Shown: positions 34,342-47,737, counted from the first letter of the stretch. The stretch is 64,000 bases of DNA from Cavia porcellus (GCF_034190915.1 NW_026947484.1:188784982-188848981); one strand, 5' to 3'. The notes: a model not told the origin generated them from the letters alone. Translations and numbers: made by a program.

Positions 34342-37300
34342 GTTAGCACTGAGGCAGCAGCTGACCCCCAGAGAGCTCTGGAGCTGGGAAGGACCAAGCT
34401 GGGCCTCAGGCTTCTCATCAGCCATCACTGCCCTGAGCAGACCAGGAAAGGATGTGTCCATGGGTCCAGCAGCTCCTCATGGTGGAGGGCACCTTCTGGA
34501 AAGAGACCTGGCTATAACCCTCAGCAGCTGGTGTTCTTAGGAGGTAGGAGACAGTGCCCAGGGCCTAAAGAGAAGTGCTGGACAGAGCTGCTGCCCTACC
34601 TCCACTCCCCTGGTGACGGCAGGGCTCACCTTAAAGGGCTGTGTCACCAGTTAGCCAAATCCTTGCTTCACTGACAATGGGAATGAAACCTAAGATAACA
34701 GCACAAAGTTACAGACAGCTTTCACTGGAAAGCAAGAGAAAACAGGGACTTTAGCCTGAGGAGAACAAAGCTGAAGAGGCACAGCTCTGAGGTGATCAGG
34801 CCAGATCCTGACCAAAACAAAGCCAGAGAAAATAGAGAAGGGATTTTGCTTGAATTACTGAAGCGGGGTTAGCTCTGACAATAAAAAAAAGGAAAGAAAA
34901 CAGGTCAAGCTGGCCCAGCAACCCAGGAAAGGCACCGACTTTTAAGTGGTGCCAAGGTGGGCCAGGATCTGGTTGATCATTATCTCAGTCCTGGTTTTGC
35001 AGCTCTAGCGACATCCTCAGACAATTCAGAGGGCAGTTCAGTTCCCATGAGATGACTGCTCCTGCTTGGGGACAATGTGACGGCTCAGTTTTGTGAGGCT
35101 TTGCTGGAATCCAAGGTGACTCGGTAGGTGTAGGGCAATGCCTGGAGACCTTCAGGAGCCCATTCCAGGGCGTCTGGAGCCAGACGTAAATGCCGGCAGC
35201 TGAATGTCCTTGCACATCTCTTACTTGGTGTTCAGTCTTGAAGAGGGGTGAGATGCGTTAATCAAGGGGTAATAAACTTTGTATTACCAGTTTGTAGACA
35301 AACATTCTTTAAATGATAAACATAGCAATTTATAAAGTTGAGCAGAGAGCTGACCCAAAGTTTTAAGGTAATAAAGGAAACACACAAAATAAAGGTAAAG
35401 AAATGTCAGGCTTCATTCTGTTTTTAGTTACCCACTGGGCATCTAGAGACTCATGTAAAGTCACTGTTTTAGGAGCAAAAGAAGGCTGAAGTCCCTGACC
35501 GTCTCAGAGGGGAACCCAAATCATGCTTTTAATGATCAACAGGCTGGTTTTACTTGACTCTCTTGCTTACAGGTTACATAACTAGGAGTTTGTTTGTCCT
35601 CTGTCCCTCAGCAGTGAACCCCAAAGTTTTATTTTCTCATCTAGCCTATTCTTGGGGATGCCATGAGGAAGTCATCCTGGCTTAGAGATACAGCTGGTTT
35701 TTGAGGTTGGTAAGATTTCTTGGAGGAATGAGGAGATGAACACACAGTGTAATTTTACTGGGCAATGGGCCCTGAGCTCAGGCAGGGAGACCCTTCTCTA
35801 TTCTTGAATATCTCAACTCTAATTTACAGGGATTAAAGGGATTTATATTTGTGGGGTGCTGAGAGCACAGTATGTGCTAAATTAGTTCAAGGGTGATGAG
35901 GGTGAATGCATTTGAACACCCGCTTCACGTCTCCTGAGACTCTCAAATACCTATAATCAGTTTTCCAGAAGATTCCGGAGTTCGTCAGTGCCCAGGTCAC
36001 TGTTGAGTTGGATTCCTGCTGCTCTTGCCACTGTTGGCAATTCACATTCTCACATCCAGAGGAGCATAAACAAACACACTCCTCCCACACACACTCCTAA
36101 AGGTATGATTTAGAGGTATTCATACTGTTCATGCAGAAAGCTATTTCTCAGTGTATTGCAATGGTTTTCAAACATGTGTTTTTCAAAGGGAATTCTACAG
36201 AGAAGCCCAGGATCATTGCCTCTCATTTAACATTTCCATTTGCATTAATAATTTGCAAGCAAATATCTGCAGAACTGAAAGGGAGACAAAGTCTTAATGG
36301 AGAGCCTGAGTCAGGACACTCAGGTCTGTCCAGCCGAGTCAGACAACCAGGAAGGTCCTGGTGTTGGCATTGGCTCCCTGGGTACCACTGCAGCTGTACT
36401 GGGTGAACCATTTCAGCTGGCACCCAGACCAGCACTTTTCATTTTAATAACCGGGTGGTTGTTTACTTGATTGTGTGCTGTAAAAATATAACTCATCCTT
36501 CCAGTAGCAAGATAAGGTTCCTTTTTGAGTATTTCTAAAGCAGATATTCAGTAAAGAAAAGCACAGATGGGGTGTGAAGGTGTGAAACCATGAAGCTGGC
36601 ATTGCTTTGAAGGAAAATGAGAAAACACTGACCTCCTCCGTGCTTCATCTTTACTGTATCTTGAAAGCCACTGTGGTCACCCCCTTGAAAGGGTAAGACA
36701 TGAATCAGGAAAGAGTGGAAAAGAGAACCAGCGAGATCCATCAACAGCAGAGCATCAATTTCCTGGGCGAGCTGTGTAGTTTCTCAGGCAGCCAACGATG
36801 TGGTGCTATTACCTGCAGAGGTTTTTGTGGTAGCATTAATGGCCTTTTTGTTTAATGCCCTTTCACCTCATTCTCTTGTTTTTAATAATAAAAGATGGCA
36901 TCAAGCCAGGAGCTGGGTGCCCGCTAAACAGGAATCCAGCTGCTCTGAGTGTAGCTAGCATTGAAATGTGGCCCTGGGGCCCCAGCAGCACAATATGGAG
37001 TCCTTGCATGCATCCTTCTCTTGCAGATAGATATGTTGATTCCAAGTAGCTGGTTAACTTTATAACAGGCTTCTGCCACCAGCTTCGGAAGGGTCTTACT
37101 GGGACCAGCACGTGGTCTAGCGCTTGGTGGTAAATGAACAGACACATCAGAGGTATTTTATTATCACCCCTACTCCCTTCCTCTCCATAACTGCTCAGGG
37201 ATTTGCACAGATTAGACACACAAGAAGGACTGGCTGGCAGGGTGACGAGATAGCTGGATGACTGAGTTTTATGAGTAACTAGGTTGGTGGAGATAGTTAT
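34342..37300. other. Unassigned intronic sequence
   Basis: Nearly 3 kb with no repeat or gene that I can assign. Short frames (36131-36406, 36863-37219) show no domain. Confidence 0.45.
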
Positions 37301-37375
37301 GTGGATGGATATGGATGGATGGATAGCTAGACAGTGAATATATTATTAGATATGTGGGTCAGTGGATAGATGGGC
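37300..37375. repeat. Degenerate (GGAT)n microsatellite
   Basis: tggatggatatggatggatg followed by related gatag/gtggataga units. Confidence 0.85.
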
Positions 37376-37949
37376 AGAGAGTGATCAGTGATCAGCAGGT
37401 CAGGAAAGGTGATCACAAGTTGTCTGTCTCATTCTGATCTCAGAGGCGATGGCCCCAGTGTCTTTTCCTGTACAAGCCCTGACCTCTAAATAGTTTTTGC
37501 TTCACTTCCTGATGTGAGGCCACATCTTGTCATCTGACTCAGAAATCTATGTTTCATCTGCTACTTTTATTCTTCACTCACCTTCTCAGAGACTGGGCCT
37601 CATTAAAATCTCTACCAGTTATGCTTTGAGGAAGCTCCTTGTTAGGGCTTTCTGCTGTGAAATGGATCATCCTGGTCCATGTGAGTGCCAACCTGCATGC
37701 TAAATACTGTTGTGAGCAGATTTAGCCTAGAGATGTTCCGGAGTTGTCAGTTCAGATGTTCATAGGATTATATTTTCAAACATCATCACACATCCTCTGT
37801 GACAGACTTGATTACTGTGATGAACTAGTTTCCTTCCTTTGAGAGATGTTGCAGTTGCAAAAATGATTCTGAAAGCATTTCAGCAAAACGCGGGACAAAA
37901 CTGAAGTGACGTTATTTCATTTGGGTGGCTCATTTAGCTTGCTAGGAGA

Positions 37950-38170
37950 GGCAGCTTGGTATGGTGGAAAGAGCACAAGAAGAGGAGTCCACAGGACGAG
38001 ATTTACATGCTGTCCCCAGCTCCTTGACAGCTGGTGACCTCAGGGAAGTCTTTCTGCTTCCCATTTTCTTCTGTAAAGTGAGACCAGTGACCAGGGGCCC
38101 CTCCATGGGGTGCTCAGAAGACAAAGTAAAAGACTTGCAGAAAACTGTGAAAGCTATATGGCCAAAGGAA
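37950..38170 (+). mobile_element. MIR, nearly full length
   Basis: ttggtatggtggaaagagca, ggtgacctcagggaagtctt, cttctgtaaagtgag and gggtgctcagaa follow the MIR order from 5' end to tail. Confidence 0.8.
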
Positions 38171-38344
38171 CTATGGTAGAGGAGGAGAGAAAGCCGTGCC
38201 TCATTCATTGATTTATTTATTTTTGCCAAATAGAAGAAATCAAGTATTTACAGTGATTTCACTGGTTGCCGCACTCATGGCCAGCTCTGTGTTCACATGA
38301 AGAATATAGAAAGAAATAAGATACATTCTCCATCCACACTGCCT

Positions 38345-38708
38345 GGTTTTAATGGCCATTCAGGAGTGCTTGGAATAGAACTAGTCCCGAAATGTAACAT
38401 GCTCACTGGATTTCAAACTGAGTACAAAAAAAGTTATGATATCTCAATGTTTTTATATTGATTACAGTTAAAATTACATTATTTTGGATATGTCCAAAAT
38501 AACAAAATTAAGATATATCTTAATGATACATTGCAACATATCATTAGCATTAAAATATTAACTTCACCTATTCATTTTTGGGGAAAGCTAGGGCATCAAA
38601 CCCAGGGGATTCTCTACTACTGGGCTATACCTCATTCTTTAATGTGAATGTATCCTAGTTAAAATGATACATGGTGATGATATTATATTTTCACTGAACA
38701 CTGTGGTT
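38345..38708 (-). mobile_element. hAT-type MITE, interrupted by an ID SINE
   Basis: On + the stretch ggagtgcttggaatagaact, actggatttcaaactgagta, tatattgattacagttaaaa, attattttggatat and ttaacttcacct follows the order of a known mammalian hAT/Charlie-group non-autonomous element with gctgtccaatag-type ends. It resumes after the ID with tctttaatgtgaatgtatcc and attatattttcactgaac. Its internal palindromes (38479-38502, 38507-38524) are part of it. Confidence 0.65.
38574..38638 (-). mobile_element. ID SINE within the hAT-type MITE
   Basis: On + it reads gcatcaaacccaggggattc then ctactactgggctatacc, the complement of the ID B-box and A-box regions. Host-element sequence is continuous on either side. 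Confidence 0.7.
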
Positions 38709-39774
38709 CCGTTAGAGGGTCTCCCAGACCACAGCCTTCTAGACAAGACAACTGAACTCCCTTTTTCTCCTCAGTGCTTCAACTGTAAATTGCATCCCTG
38801 CTGTTTAGAGTCCAGTTAACATTTTATGTAACTTAATCTTGAATATGTAGGGGGAGAAACAGGTAGGAGGTTGCCTAATATAGAGAAGGGACCAGCTTGC
38901 AAAAATTTTGAAGCTCACAAGTCTTAGGATTTGTACTTTCAATTACTACTGTGATTGATCAGCTGCAGACTTAGTGTAAGTCTAGGAAGAATGCAGAAAG
39001 TGTGCATACACATGTGTATGTGTAGATGTGCACATATGCTGGTATACGTGTGAATGTACAGGACCACAGTGTGTGATAGAAAGTGACCTAGATTCTCTCT
39101 CCAGCACACAGGATCTTTAGTAAGCCATATGTAGTAATAGTTTAATCCACGTAACCACTGTCAATTCGCCTTCAGTAATTTGGCAGTCTCTGCAGCCTGT
39201 GTAGTTCTGTAATGCTTTCCCCAGTGCACAGAAAAGCCCCCTGTTCCCACTTAAATCTAGCAATTCCATCAACAAGCTTATGAAGAGCTGCTTCAATAAT
39301 CCACGGGTAATGACCTTAGCTATTGGACAGCTATCTTGAGAATTAAAGTCTCCTTGGGACAGGCCATCCTGAGGTTCTTAACTCCAGCACAGTAGAAACA
39401 TATCTGAATACCCCTCCACTCCCCACCACACAGCAGTGGGATTTGGAGCAGACACCCATCTGGGTCCTCTCCTGGCTTATACTTCCCACCCCAGCCTGTA
39501 TGAGTAGTGGTGACCAGAAGAGAGGCAGTGGGGTTGATGTGACATTTCCCTGCTGGGCAGTCAGCGAGCCTCAACAGAGCTGAAGGCCACAGCTCAGCTT
39601 CTTAGAAAGATGGACGGTGCGTTGCCTGAAGCATAGTCAGGAAAGAAGCTGTTGGATCTCTCAGGCCTTCTGTGACTCTGAAGTAGTGAAAAAGAAATAG
39701 ATTTCAGGTGGAAACCTGCACAGACTAAGCCCCAGAGGTCTCAGTTTGCTTGGAACAAGCTCCATGCAGGAAAT
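38709..39774. other. Unassigned intronic sequence
   Basis: No feature that I can support. Confidence 0.45.
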
Positions 39775-39895
39775 GTGATGAGTACCATTTTACAGAGGAA
39801 AAAATGAAAATCCAACAGATCACATAAGCTGCCCAAAGACACAGAGGAGCAAGTGTTGGGAACCAGCCTTTAGTGCTGAGGTCAGCCACCTCCAA
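39775..39895 (-). mobile_element. MIR fragment
   Basis: taccattttacagaggaaaa, then gctgcccaaagacacagagg, is the complement of the MIR core. Confidence 0.7.
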
Positions 39896-40836
39896 TGCCC
39901 TCTCTTGTTTGTACCCCTTTTCTACTTCCCCAGCTACCTCCATGGAATCCTTTGTAACTAAAGTTTTCATCATCACACCAGCCATGTTTCTACAGGGAAA
40001 TATGATGTGCAAACATCATCTTCCACTCCTCGCTTCAAGTCAGCCTTTCTGACTCTATCTCCATGAAAACCCAGCTGCCACTCTCTTCCCACCATCCTGT
40101 CCCTTCATCCCCTCTGCAACACGTTCATTCTGACTCGTTTTTATACTTACCAGATTATTCTTCCTAGATAATCTCTGGCCATGGTACTCCTTTTCCAAAC
40201 CCTTCACGGATCCCCACTGCCTTCAGAATCTAGCCTTGTGGGGAGGAGGACCACTCACACCTGAGTTTCCAGCCATTTCTTCACACAGAAGTAAGAGCAG
40301 CTACTCCCCATATGCACTGCAGTTGCCAACCTTCGAGCTGTGTTCAGGTGTCTTTCCATCTCCTCTGCAATTGTTTGTTCACTCAACAAGTAATTTTTGA
40401 GAACTTTCTATGTGCCAAGTACTACGATGAGAGATAGGGATACAACAGTAAACAAAAAACAGAAATCCTTTCCTTCCAGAGTCTGGAAACAGGAGTTTCC
40501 AGTCTAGTGCAAGCAGAAAAACACGCAATAACTGACATCCTACATGGGTACATTATACAGTGTTTTAGAAGACTGATATTTAAAAAGAAAGAAAGGCGGG
40601 GAAGGACTGTAAAGGGCAAAGAGGATTGGAAATGTCCCCAGAAAAGGAAGAACAGAGAGGAAGTTTCAATAGTGTGGCTGGAGGAGGCCTCATGGCAAAA
40701 GTAATGCTTTAGGAAACAGTTGATGGAACAAGGTAGTGGGTCATGCCTGTGAGCAGGGAGTGATGCATCAGATGGGCCAGCACTGCAAAAACTAACATGA
40801 AATTATCAGGAGTGCCCAGGGGGTAAGGGGGCACTT
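39896..40836. other. Unassigned intronic sequence
   Basis: Around 40390 the run agaactttctatgtgccaag resembles a MIR or L2 tail, but I cannot delimit it. Nothing else is supported. Confidence 0.4.
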
Positions 40837-41530
40837 CCACTTCCGGCCAAGATGGAGGAATAACAGGAACTGGATTTACCCTCCTGTCATAAACAACTGG
40901 AAAACCAACCCAACTATGTGAAAAAATGGTTTCCAGCATTAGATGATATGCCTTAGAGGAATGTGATCCCTGAATGCAGGAGGTTCTCTGGCTATAGGGT
41001 GGGGAAAAGGACTCCAGAGCCTGGAAGTCTTGCTGAGCTAAGGAGATTATGTTGAAGATTACAGGAGACCAAGGAGGCTAAAAATATGGGGAAGGTACCG
41101 AGAAGATGCATGGAGATGTACAATTGGCTCCCTGGGTCCTCAGCTGAGTCTCATGGAAACACGCTGTGTAATAAGGACACTCCCTGAAGCCAGGGAAAGA
41201 ACCAGCAGAAAAGAGGCGGAAGAAGGTTCGTCAGTGTTCAAGCAGGGCAGGGAATACTTCATGTTCCCACCAGGCTGGGTAGAAAATCTTTGTAGTCTAT
41301 GATGAGAATATTCAAAATAGGGCAGTCTCAGTAGTAGGGTAAAATTAACTCCACAAGAAAGTGGCTCTGGCCTCAAGTAACAAAGCTAAAATACAAGACT
41401 CAAAGGGCCAGATGCTTTCGAAAGAATGTAATCATGTCCCAGACAACGCTTAAGAACATTTAAAAACACATTTGTTTTAAAACCTAGCATTCCATGAAGG
41501 GTCTGAAATCCAATCAAAAATCCCTATGCA
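40837..41530 (+). mobile_element. Old L1 5' end (5' UTR), sense strand
   Basis: Starts acttccggccaagatggagg, the form of an L1 5' terminus with its YY1-type ccaagatgg motif, and continues as an L1M-type 5' UTR up to ccatgaagggtctgaaatcc. No coding L1 block follows, so the body is missing. It is the only clear L1 piece in GABBR2 sense orientation. Confidence 0.6.
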
Positions 41531-42229
41531 GACAATAAGCTGAGTGTGTGGGAATTACCAAGGGGCAGGTGTGGTTGGGCAGAGCCAATGAGGAGACACA
41601 GCAGCATGGAAATCTAGACAGCAGGAGACATAGCTATCTAAAATGACTGGCCAATTCAGAAGGCGACACACTTCTGAATTCCCCTTGCTGACCAAAAAGC
41701 TTCCCTGGCTCTGTCCCAAGTCCTCAGGAACCACTGGGCCACTGGCCTGTCCTCAGTGTGTTACCCTCATGCTCACAAGTGGGCCTCATCCTGCTGTCTG
41801 AGAAGTACTAGTTCAGTGGAGAAGCCTGCACAGAAGACTGGACTAAGGAGGAAAAGGGACCGTTCCCATCTGGGATAAGGACAAACCTGAGGTTCTGCTT
41901 TAATCCCATTTCTGCTCTCAGACCCAACACTTGCAAGATGCATGACCTTGGAAAAATTTTGTCACTACCATGCCATTTTAACCTACTTTTTGCCTATATT
42001 TTTGCCTACTAAAATTAATAATTAAGTGCCACCTACTTCAAAACAGAGTTTGGAAGCAGCTTTGAGCAAAAGACACATATACAATAAGGCCACTGAGATA
42101 GGAATGAAAAATCTAAAACCATATAATGTGAAAGCAAAACATTCCAAAAGCCTATGCTGGTATCATTACCTTATCATTAATTATGAACTGAAATGAACTG
42201 GGAGTTGCTTGACTAATAGAAACAATGAA
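41531..42229. other. Unassigned intronic sequence
   Basis: No feature that I can support. Confidence 0.45.
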
Positions 42230-42325
42230 ACACCCTTTTCTTCATCTGTGGAATGGGGTTAATGATCCCACCAGCCCACTCCAAAGAGCTGCCACAGAGT
42301 CATCAAGGCTGTAGATGAGACTATC
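42230..42325 (+). mobile_element. MIR fragment
   Basis: cttttcttcatctgtggaat followed by ggggttaatgatcccacc matches the MIR 3' half. Confidence 0.6.
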
Positions 42326-43160
42326 TCAGGACGCTGCTGACGCACTAATAGCAACCAGACCTACCCAAGGGTAACAGTGAGGTCCAGGATGTAGTATCTC
42401 CATTTGCTGTCTCTTAATTCAGCTTCCTTCTCAGCCAGCTCACTTCTCAGCCTTTGCACTGTTGCTACTTGTTTCTGTCATCACAACCAAGTCCAGCAAA
42501 AGAGAACTTCATTTCCCCATAGCAATAGCAAAATCCCCTGTCAGCCCTTTAGCTTTGATTGGCTGGCTTGACTTAGGTGCTCGTCCTGGAATCGGTCAAG
42601 TAGCTGGCGGATAGATACACTTGGCTATGTCTAAGACACATGCTCCATTCCTGCACAGAGCCAGCTTCACAGAACTTTGGTGGAGCATCTCCAGATTGAT
42701 ATTTCTTTTTCTCTCCTCCCCTGAATATGTTGTTTTACATCCATTTTTTCCCTGCTCTGTGCCTAACGAAGCTGATCCCACAGATGCTATCACCTAAATC
42801 CCCTGTTGTCTACCTTCCTATTGAATTTGTACAGTGAAGAGACAGACAGGAGACTGGGATCCAAGAGGAGAGACAGAAGTCAAGGTACAGCCACCTCCTG
42901 CCTCCAGCCCTTGGAGCTGTATCTCCTGAAATTGCTGTGCCCATCTAAGGCCATGGCTTATCTGTATCTCTTGCTTTTGTGAAACTCCAGTGACATTTGT
43001 AATCTGCCCCTTGGACCCTAGGTATGGTACCAGCTTCTGCCATGGCCAGTCTTTGGGCATTGTCCTCCCTTGTGAGCTCCCTTAATCTACTCCCTGCTGT
43101 CTGGGAGGTCTTAATAAAATCACCCTTTGAACCTCCCAATGAATTGTGTTTCCTCCCATG
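42326..43160. other. Unassigned intronic sequence
   Basis: No feature that I can support. Confidence 0.45.
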
Positions 43161-43700
43161 ACCTATATTATTTCTCTATTGTGCGAAGATAAATTGTCTC
43201 AAAGAGTAGTAGCTTAAAGCACAAAAACCATTCATTATCTCACAAAATCTGTGGGCCAGGAGTTCAGGAGTGACTTGGCTGAAAGTTTCTGGAGTCTTTC
43301 AGAGAATTCCAGCAGAATATCTGACAGATTCAGTCACATTTCAGCTTACCAGAGCTGGAGGATATGTTTCCATCAGGATTCTCACATGACTAGCAGTGAG
43401 CGAATGCTGGCTGTTGGCAGAAGACTTTGGTTCCTGCCACAGCCACCTCTCTAAAAGCACTTACTGGGTGGGTGTCCTCGTGGCATGACCCTGGCTTCCA
43501 CCAGCATAAGTGATCCAAAAGACGATCACAAAAAGACTGAATTCATGCTGGCTTTTTTATAACCAATGCTGGAAACCACATCCTGCCACTTCTGTGATAG
43601 CTCCCTGATTACAAAGACCAGCCCTACTCTGTGTGGGAGGGCACTAAACAAAGGTATGACAATAAATCACTGGGGGTTGTCTTAGAGTGTGGTCATCTCA
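43161..43700 (-). mobile_element. MLT1 LTR, antisense
   Basis: On + it opens with agtagtagcttaaagcacaa, ccattcattatctcacaaaa and tctgtgggccaggagttcag, the complement of the MLT1 3' end, and closes near gggttgtcttagagtgtgg, the complement of its 5' end. About 540 bp, so close to full length. Confidence 0.75.
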
Positions 43701-45294
43701 GACTCTGACTGGCACAACCTCTCAGTTAAAAAATAGAGTATCCAAAGGCAGATCGGTTGCTGAGTAAGAAAATAATGCCCACTATGGAGTGCATTAGCAA
43801 CTACAAACCAAGTGCCATTACTGTAAATAGAAGGGTTTTGACTTTTGAATTTACCAACAAGTCTTATATATTGAGCAGGAGTCACAGAGGAGCTTTAGGA
43901 ATGGAGTAAGGGCCTTCTGACCGACCCTCGGGCAACTCCCAGGTTCTTAATACAGCAGTCTGAATCCCAACTCTCCTTTCCCTGCTGCCTTTTCTGCTCT
44001 GCCAGTGCCCATCTCTTAATGGAGGATTTTTATTTGACGAAAGATTTTTAGGTTATCTATGACACCAAGTACACAGCCCTCCAGCCCATGTGGAGCCATC
44101 TTCTGGTTAGGGACCAAGCCAAGAGGAAGAATGGGTTCTCTATCAGGTGTGCCAGGGACATTCACCTGCTGGCCTCGTCTGCTCTTTTCAAAGTAGTGAA
44201 GAACATAAGGAGTGATTTATCAGGGCCATTAGAGCCGGGAGGAGCTGGAGAGACTGCACCCACCCACACACTGGCCTGTAGAAATTCACACCCAGACCAT
44301 GTTACAGATGGAGGAATCATGATGTGGGGAAAGCCTTCTTTTTCAGGCTCAGGGTTGCTATTTTGGTCCCTTTCCATTAGTCCGTGTCCATGCCCAGGAC
44401 TGTGCCTCCCACCGTGTAGCTCTGAATACACAAAGCTGCATGAAGTTCTGTTTGCCTGAGTATGACCTAGGAGGGGGCCCTTTCTCAAACACTGTGGATG
44501 GGTTCCCGTGACTGACAGAAGGAACTCAAGTCCTGGCCACCTTGCCTTGTTCCACAGCCCATCATCTGCCAGCCCACTAAGCTCTTGTGGCCCTGTGGAT
44601 TTCCTCTCCATATATTCATTTGTTTCTCTAAGAACTATTTGGGAGCACTTATTATGTGCTAGGTGTAGTTCCAGGATTTGAGATGTAGGTGTGAATAAAG
44701 CAGACATCCTCATCCCAAGTCCTTGTGCCCAGATCCCTCTCATCCTTCAGGGCCCAGACCCAGGGCTGCCTCCTCTTTGAAGTCTTCCTGACCCTGGCTA
44801 AATGAGCGAGCTAAGCCAACAGAGGCCAGGACAGCAGCCCACCTAAAACTTTCTTTCCCCCTCTGCTGGCTTCAAGCACAGGTTTCTGAGTTTCATACCC
44901 AAGTTTGGACCACTCCTGCCACTCCCAGCCATAGCTGTGACCTGAGACTCAGTGGCTCAGCTTTCTGAGCCTCACTGTGCTCAGGTAAGAACAAAGACGG
45001 CCCATTTGCTCAGCATGTTTTCCCTAGAGCCCCACACAGTGGGGATGGATCAGAAGGCTGTGATGGAGTGTACTAGGAGACCTCCCTCATCACAGAGCTC
45101 CCTCATCCCCACTGGCCTTCCCTGCCCCGAAGGTAAAGTCGAGGGTGGATTTTAGTGCACTTAACCTCCTGCAGGTACAGAGAACTGAGTTTGACTTAGT
45201 CATCAGTTCATGGCAGTTAACACTGCTGGCTGTGGCAAAGCCAGGCTTTCATTCATTTGTTTATTCCTTCATTCCTTTTTATCTCACTTCCCAT
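43701..45294. other. Unassigned intronic sequence
   Basis: tgggagcacttattatgtgc and aggtgtagttccagg near 44640-44675 resemble an L2/MIR tail. The 193-codon minus frame at 44162-44743 shows no domain. Confidence 0.4.
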
Positions 45295-45509
45295 TCTTGT
45301 TCCCCTTCCTTCTCAGCAGACATTCTAATCATTCTAACTGACCTCAGTGCTTGGTGTCTTTCTGCAAAATATGCAATCTTATTGCATATGCTTGTTTTTA
45401 ATTTATATAAATGTGTTGTTTTATATATATCATGTTTTATGAAGTAATGTGCTTATGAGAGTCATTCTTCCATTGCATCCAACCTGCTACATCTGATGCT
45501 GTCCAGACC

Positions 45510-45548
<39 letters not shown>

Positions 45549-46080
45549 CTGCAATGGGCAGCATTCCAAATGTCCCTTAGGAAGAATGTCCTAGGGCTGT
45601 GTGTGGGAATGGAATTCTGGGTCAGAGGCCCTGCAGACAGTTAATTAGTAGTGCCAGATGCTGTTCCGAGTGGCTGCTCCCATGGCATCGCACCGTGAGG
45701 CCCCTACGACTCTATCCCCTCCCCAACATCTGGAATTATCTGCATCTCCAAATTTTGCCATTTAAAAAACATAAAGTGACATTCACTTTAATTTCATTTT
45801 CTCTAAGTTTTAATGATATTTAGCATCTTTTCAGCACCTCTTGGCTTCTGGATTTCGCTTTTATAACTTACTGGTTCAGATACTTTGCCCATATTTTATG
45901 ATGGGCTTGCTGTCTTTATGCTGTTAATTTTTAGGAATCTCATGTACAATGTGGATATTGGTACCACATTAGTTTCAGACCTCTTTTTAAAAATGTATTT
46001 CTATTGTCTGCCTGTTGACTTTGTCCAAGGCATCAGTTGTCTAACAGGAATGCTTATACTGACATAATCAAATTAATCTT
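45295..46080 (-). mobile_element. Old L1M fragment, antisense, with (CA)n
   Basis: The ORF2-end order is visible: ggaatggaattctgggtcag, tgccagatgctgttccgagt, taatgatatttagcatcttt, cagcacctc and tttgcccatattttatgatg. The (CA)n at 45511-45546 lies inside. Heavily diverged. Confidence 0.65.
45511..45546. repeat. (CA)18 microsatellite
   Basis: Uninterrupted AC dinucleotide run of about 36 bases. Confidence 0.97.
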
Positions 46081-47625
46081 CTGCCACATGCTGTGTGTTT
46101 TTGAAAGAAAATTCTCCCTTCCTTTTTTCACCTAGTCCCTTGGCTACAACTATTCCTGCCTTCTGTGGCATGCCACCATGCATTCTCATTTCCAGGCCTT
46201 TGTGTGTGCTCTGATGGTTTCCTGGTTCCCACTTGCCATCCCCAGCCTTCTCTTTGGCCCAGTGGCTCTCCCTAGCTGGCCCTTCTGGGCTCACTTGAGA
46301 TATTTCATGTACAGGAAGACTTCTCAAACCCTGAGTGGGATAAATGTCCCATTGCCCAGATTCTCTGCCACCCTGGGCACTTCTGCTGTTGTACTGCAGT
46401 TGTCTGTGAGCTGCCTCCTCCACCAGACTGTGAGCTCCCAAGGACAGGATGGGGCCTTGGGGATTTTTTTTCCTAGCCTACATCTGACAGAGCAGGTGCT
46501 CTAGAAACATGTGGTGAATTCCTGGCCCCACTCTCTGCAGGATCTCAGCACTTTCCTTCTCTAAAGCTCAGGCCTTTGCTCCTAGCAGCCTGAGAAGCAG
46601 GATTAGCACAACCACTGCAGCTGGCACTGAAGGCAGGCGAGGCCTGAGGAGGCTGGTGAGCTGACTGTGAGTCATTGCAGGACTGGGTGTGGAGGGTGAG
46701 GAAGGGGGTTCAGTGCAGGCTGAACCCTACCAAAAATTTGCACAGCTGGAGGGGCAAAGAGGCCAGTGTCCAGGGCTGGAGCATCCCTGCAGAACTGCAT
46801 GGCCCCTCCTCTTTTGGGTACACTAGCTCAGGAGCCCTTTTGCTCTTCCCTTTCCTCCTTCTCATCCCCATACCCAGATGTCCAATCCCAGAGTTTCCAA
46901 ACCAGGGAATTTTTCCAGCCCCAGCGTCTTAAGTATAACTGATGTCCATACTGCGAGTTTAGAAAGGTTGCCAGGGAGTTCCAGCCCTTATTTTGGGGGC
47001 CACCCATGACTAACCTCAAGATTTCTTCACATTGTGGGCCAGAGCATGGGGGACGGGTCTTCATGCCCATGGACCTGGTACTGCTGAATTCATTTAGGGT
47101 CTGGACCACGTCATCAATGCTCCCATTTTCCTCAACTCTGGGCCAAATTAATCTATGCAGAATATGGAGGCCCTTCCTGTATGTCTATCCATGCAAAACG
47201 AAATGTAACACAAACTGTGACCTCTGTTGTAGGGACTTGTGAGGGGGTCGCTGTGGAGGGGGGGGAAGGTTATACCAAAGAACCAATTTGAGTGACTAGG
47301 GTGTAACATTAGTTGCTCCAGATATTGCTCATCCTCAGTCCCCTCAGATGGTTTCTCCCTACCTCCCAGACCCCTGGATCCCTAACTTCTCAGAAGGAAA
47401 ACTGAATCCAACCTATTATCTCTGGCAGGTGGCCGGCCTCTGCTAACTGCCCTGGTTCCTGCCTGCCCATGTGCCTGTAGGGTTCTTACCTTCCCCAGGA
47501 GACTAAGCAAGGTTTCTTTCCCCACCAAATCTGCCCTCCTCCGTAAGAGGAATTACAGGATCAGCTGTCCGATAATATAAACTTTGTCTCCTTCCACAGT
47601 AGAGAGACTGCAACCAAAGCCACAA
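46081..47625. other. Unassigned intronic sequence
   Basis: No feature that I can support. A short poly-G run occurs at 47258-47265. Confidence 0.45.
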
Positions 47626-47638
47626 ATCTAGGTGCCTG

Positions 47639-47724
47639 GGCCAGGGATATATCTCAGGGGCACAGTACCTTCCTAGAAACCATGGGGTTGTGAGTTCAAT
47701 TCCTAGTACCAGACAAACAAATAC
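47639..47724 (+). mobile_element. ID SINE with 13-bp target-site duplication
   Basis: ggccagggatatatctcagg to gagttcaattcctagtacc, with a tail of acaaacaaat. Flanked by identical atctaggtgcctg at 47626-47638 and 47725-47737. Confidence 0.93.
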
Positions 47725-47737
47725 ATCTAGGTGCCTG

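Noticed and set aside
38479..38524. Adjacent palindromes suggesting a regulatory operator
   Set aside because: Explained as internal sequence of the hAT-type MITE.
44162..44743. 193-codon minus frame
   Set aside because: No domain and biased composition only. Antisense in an intron without splice signals that I can support.
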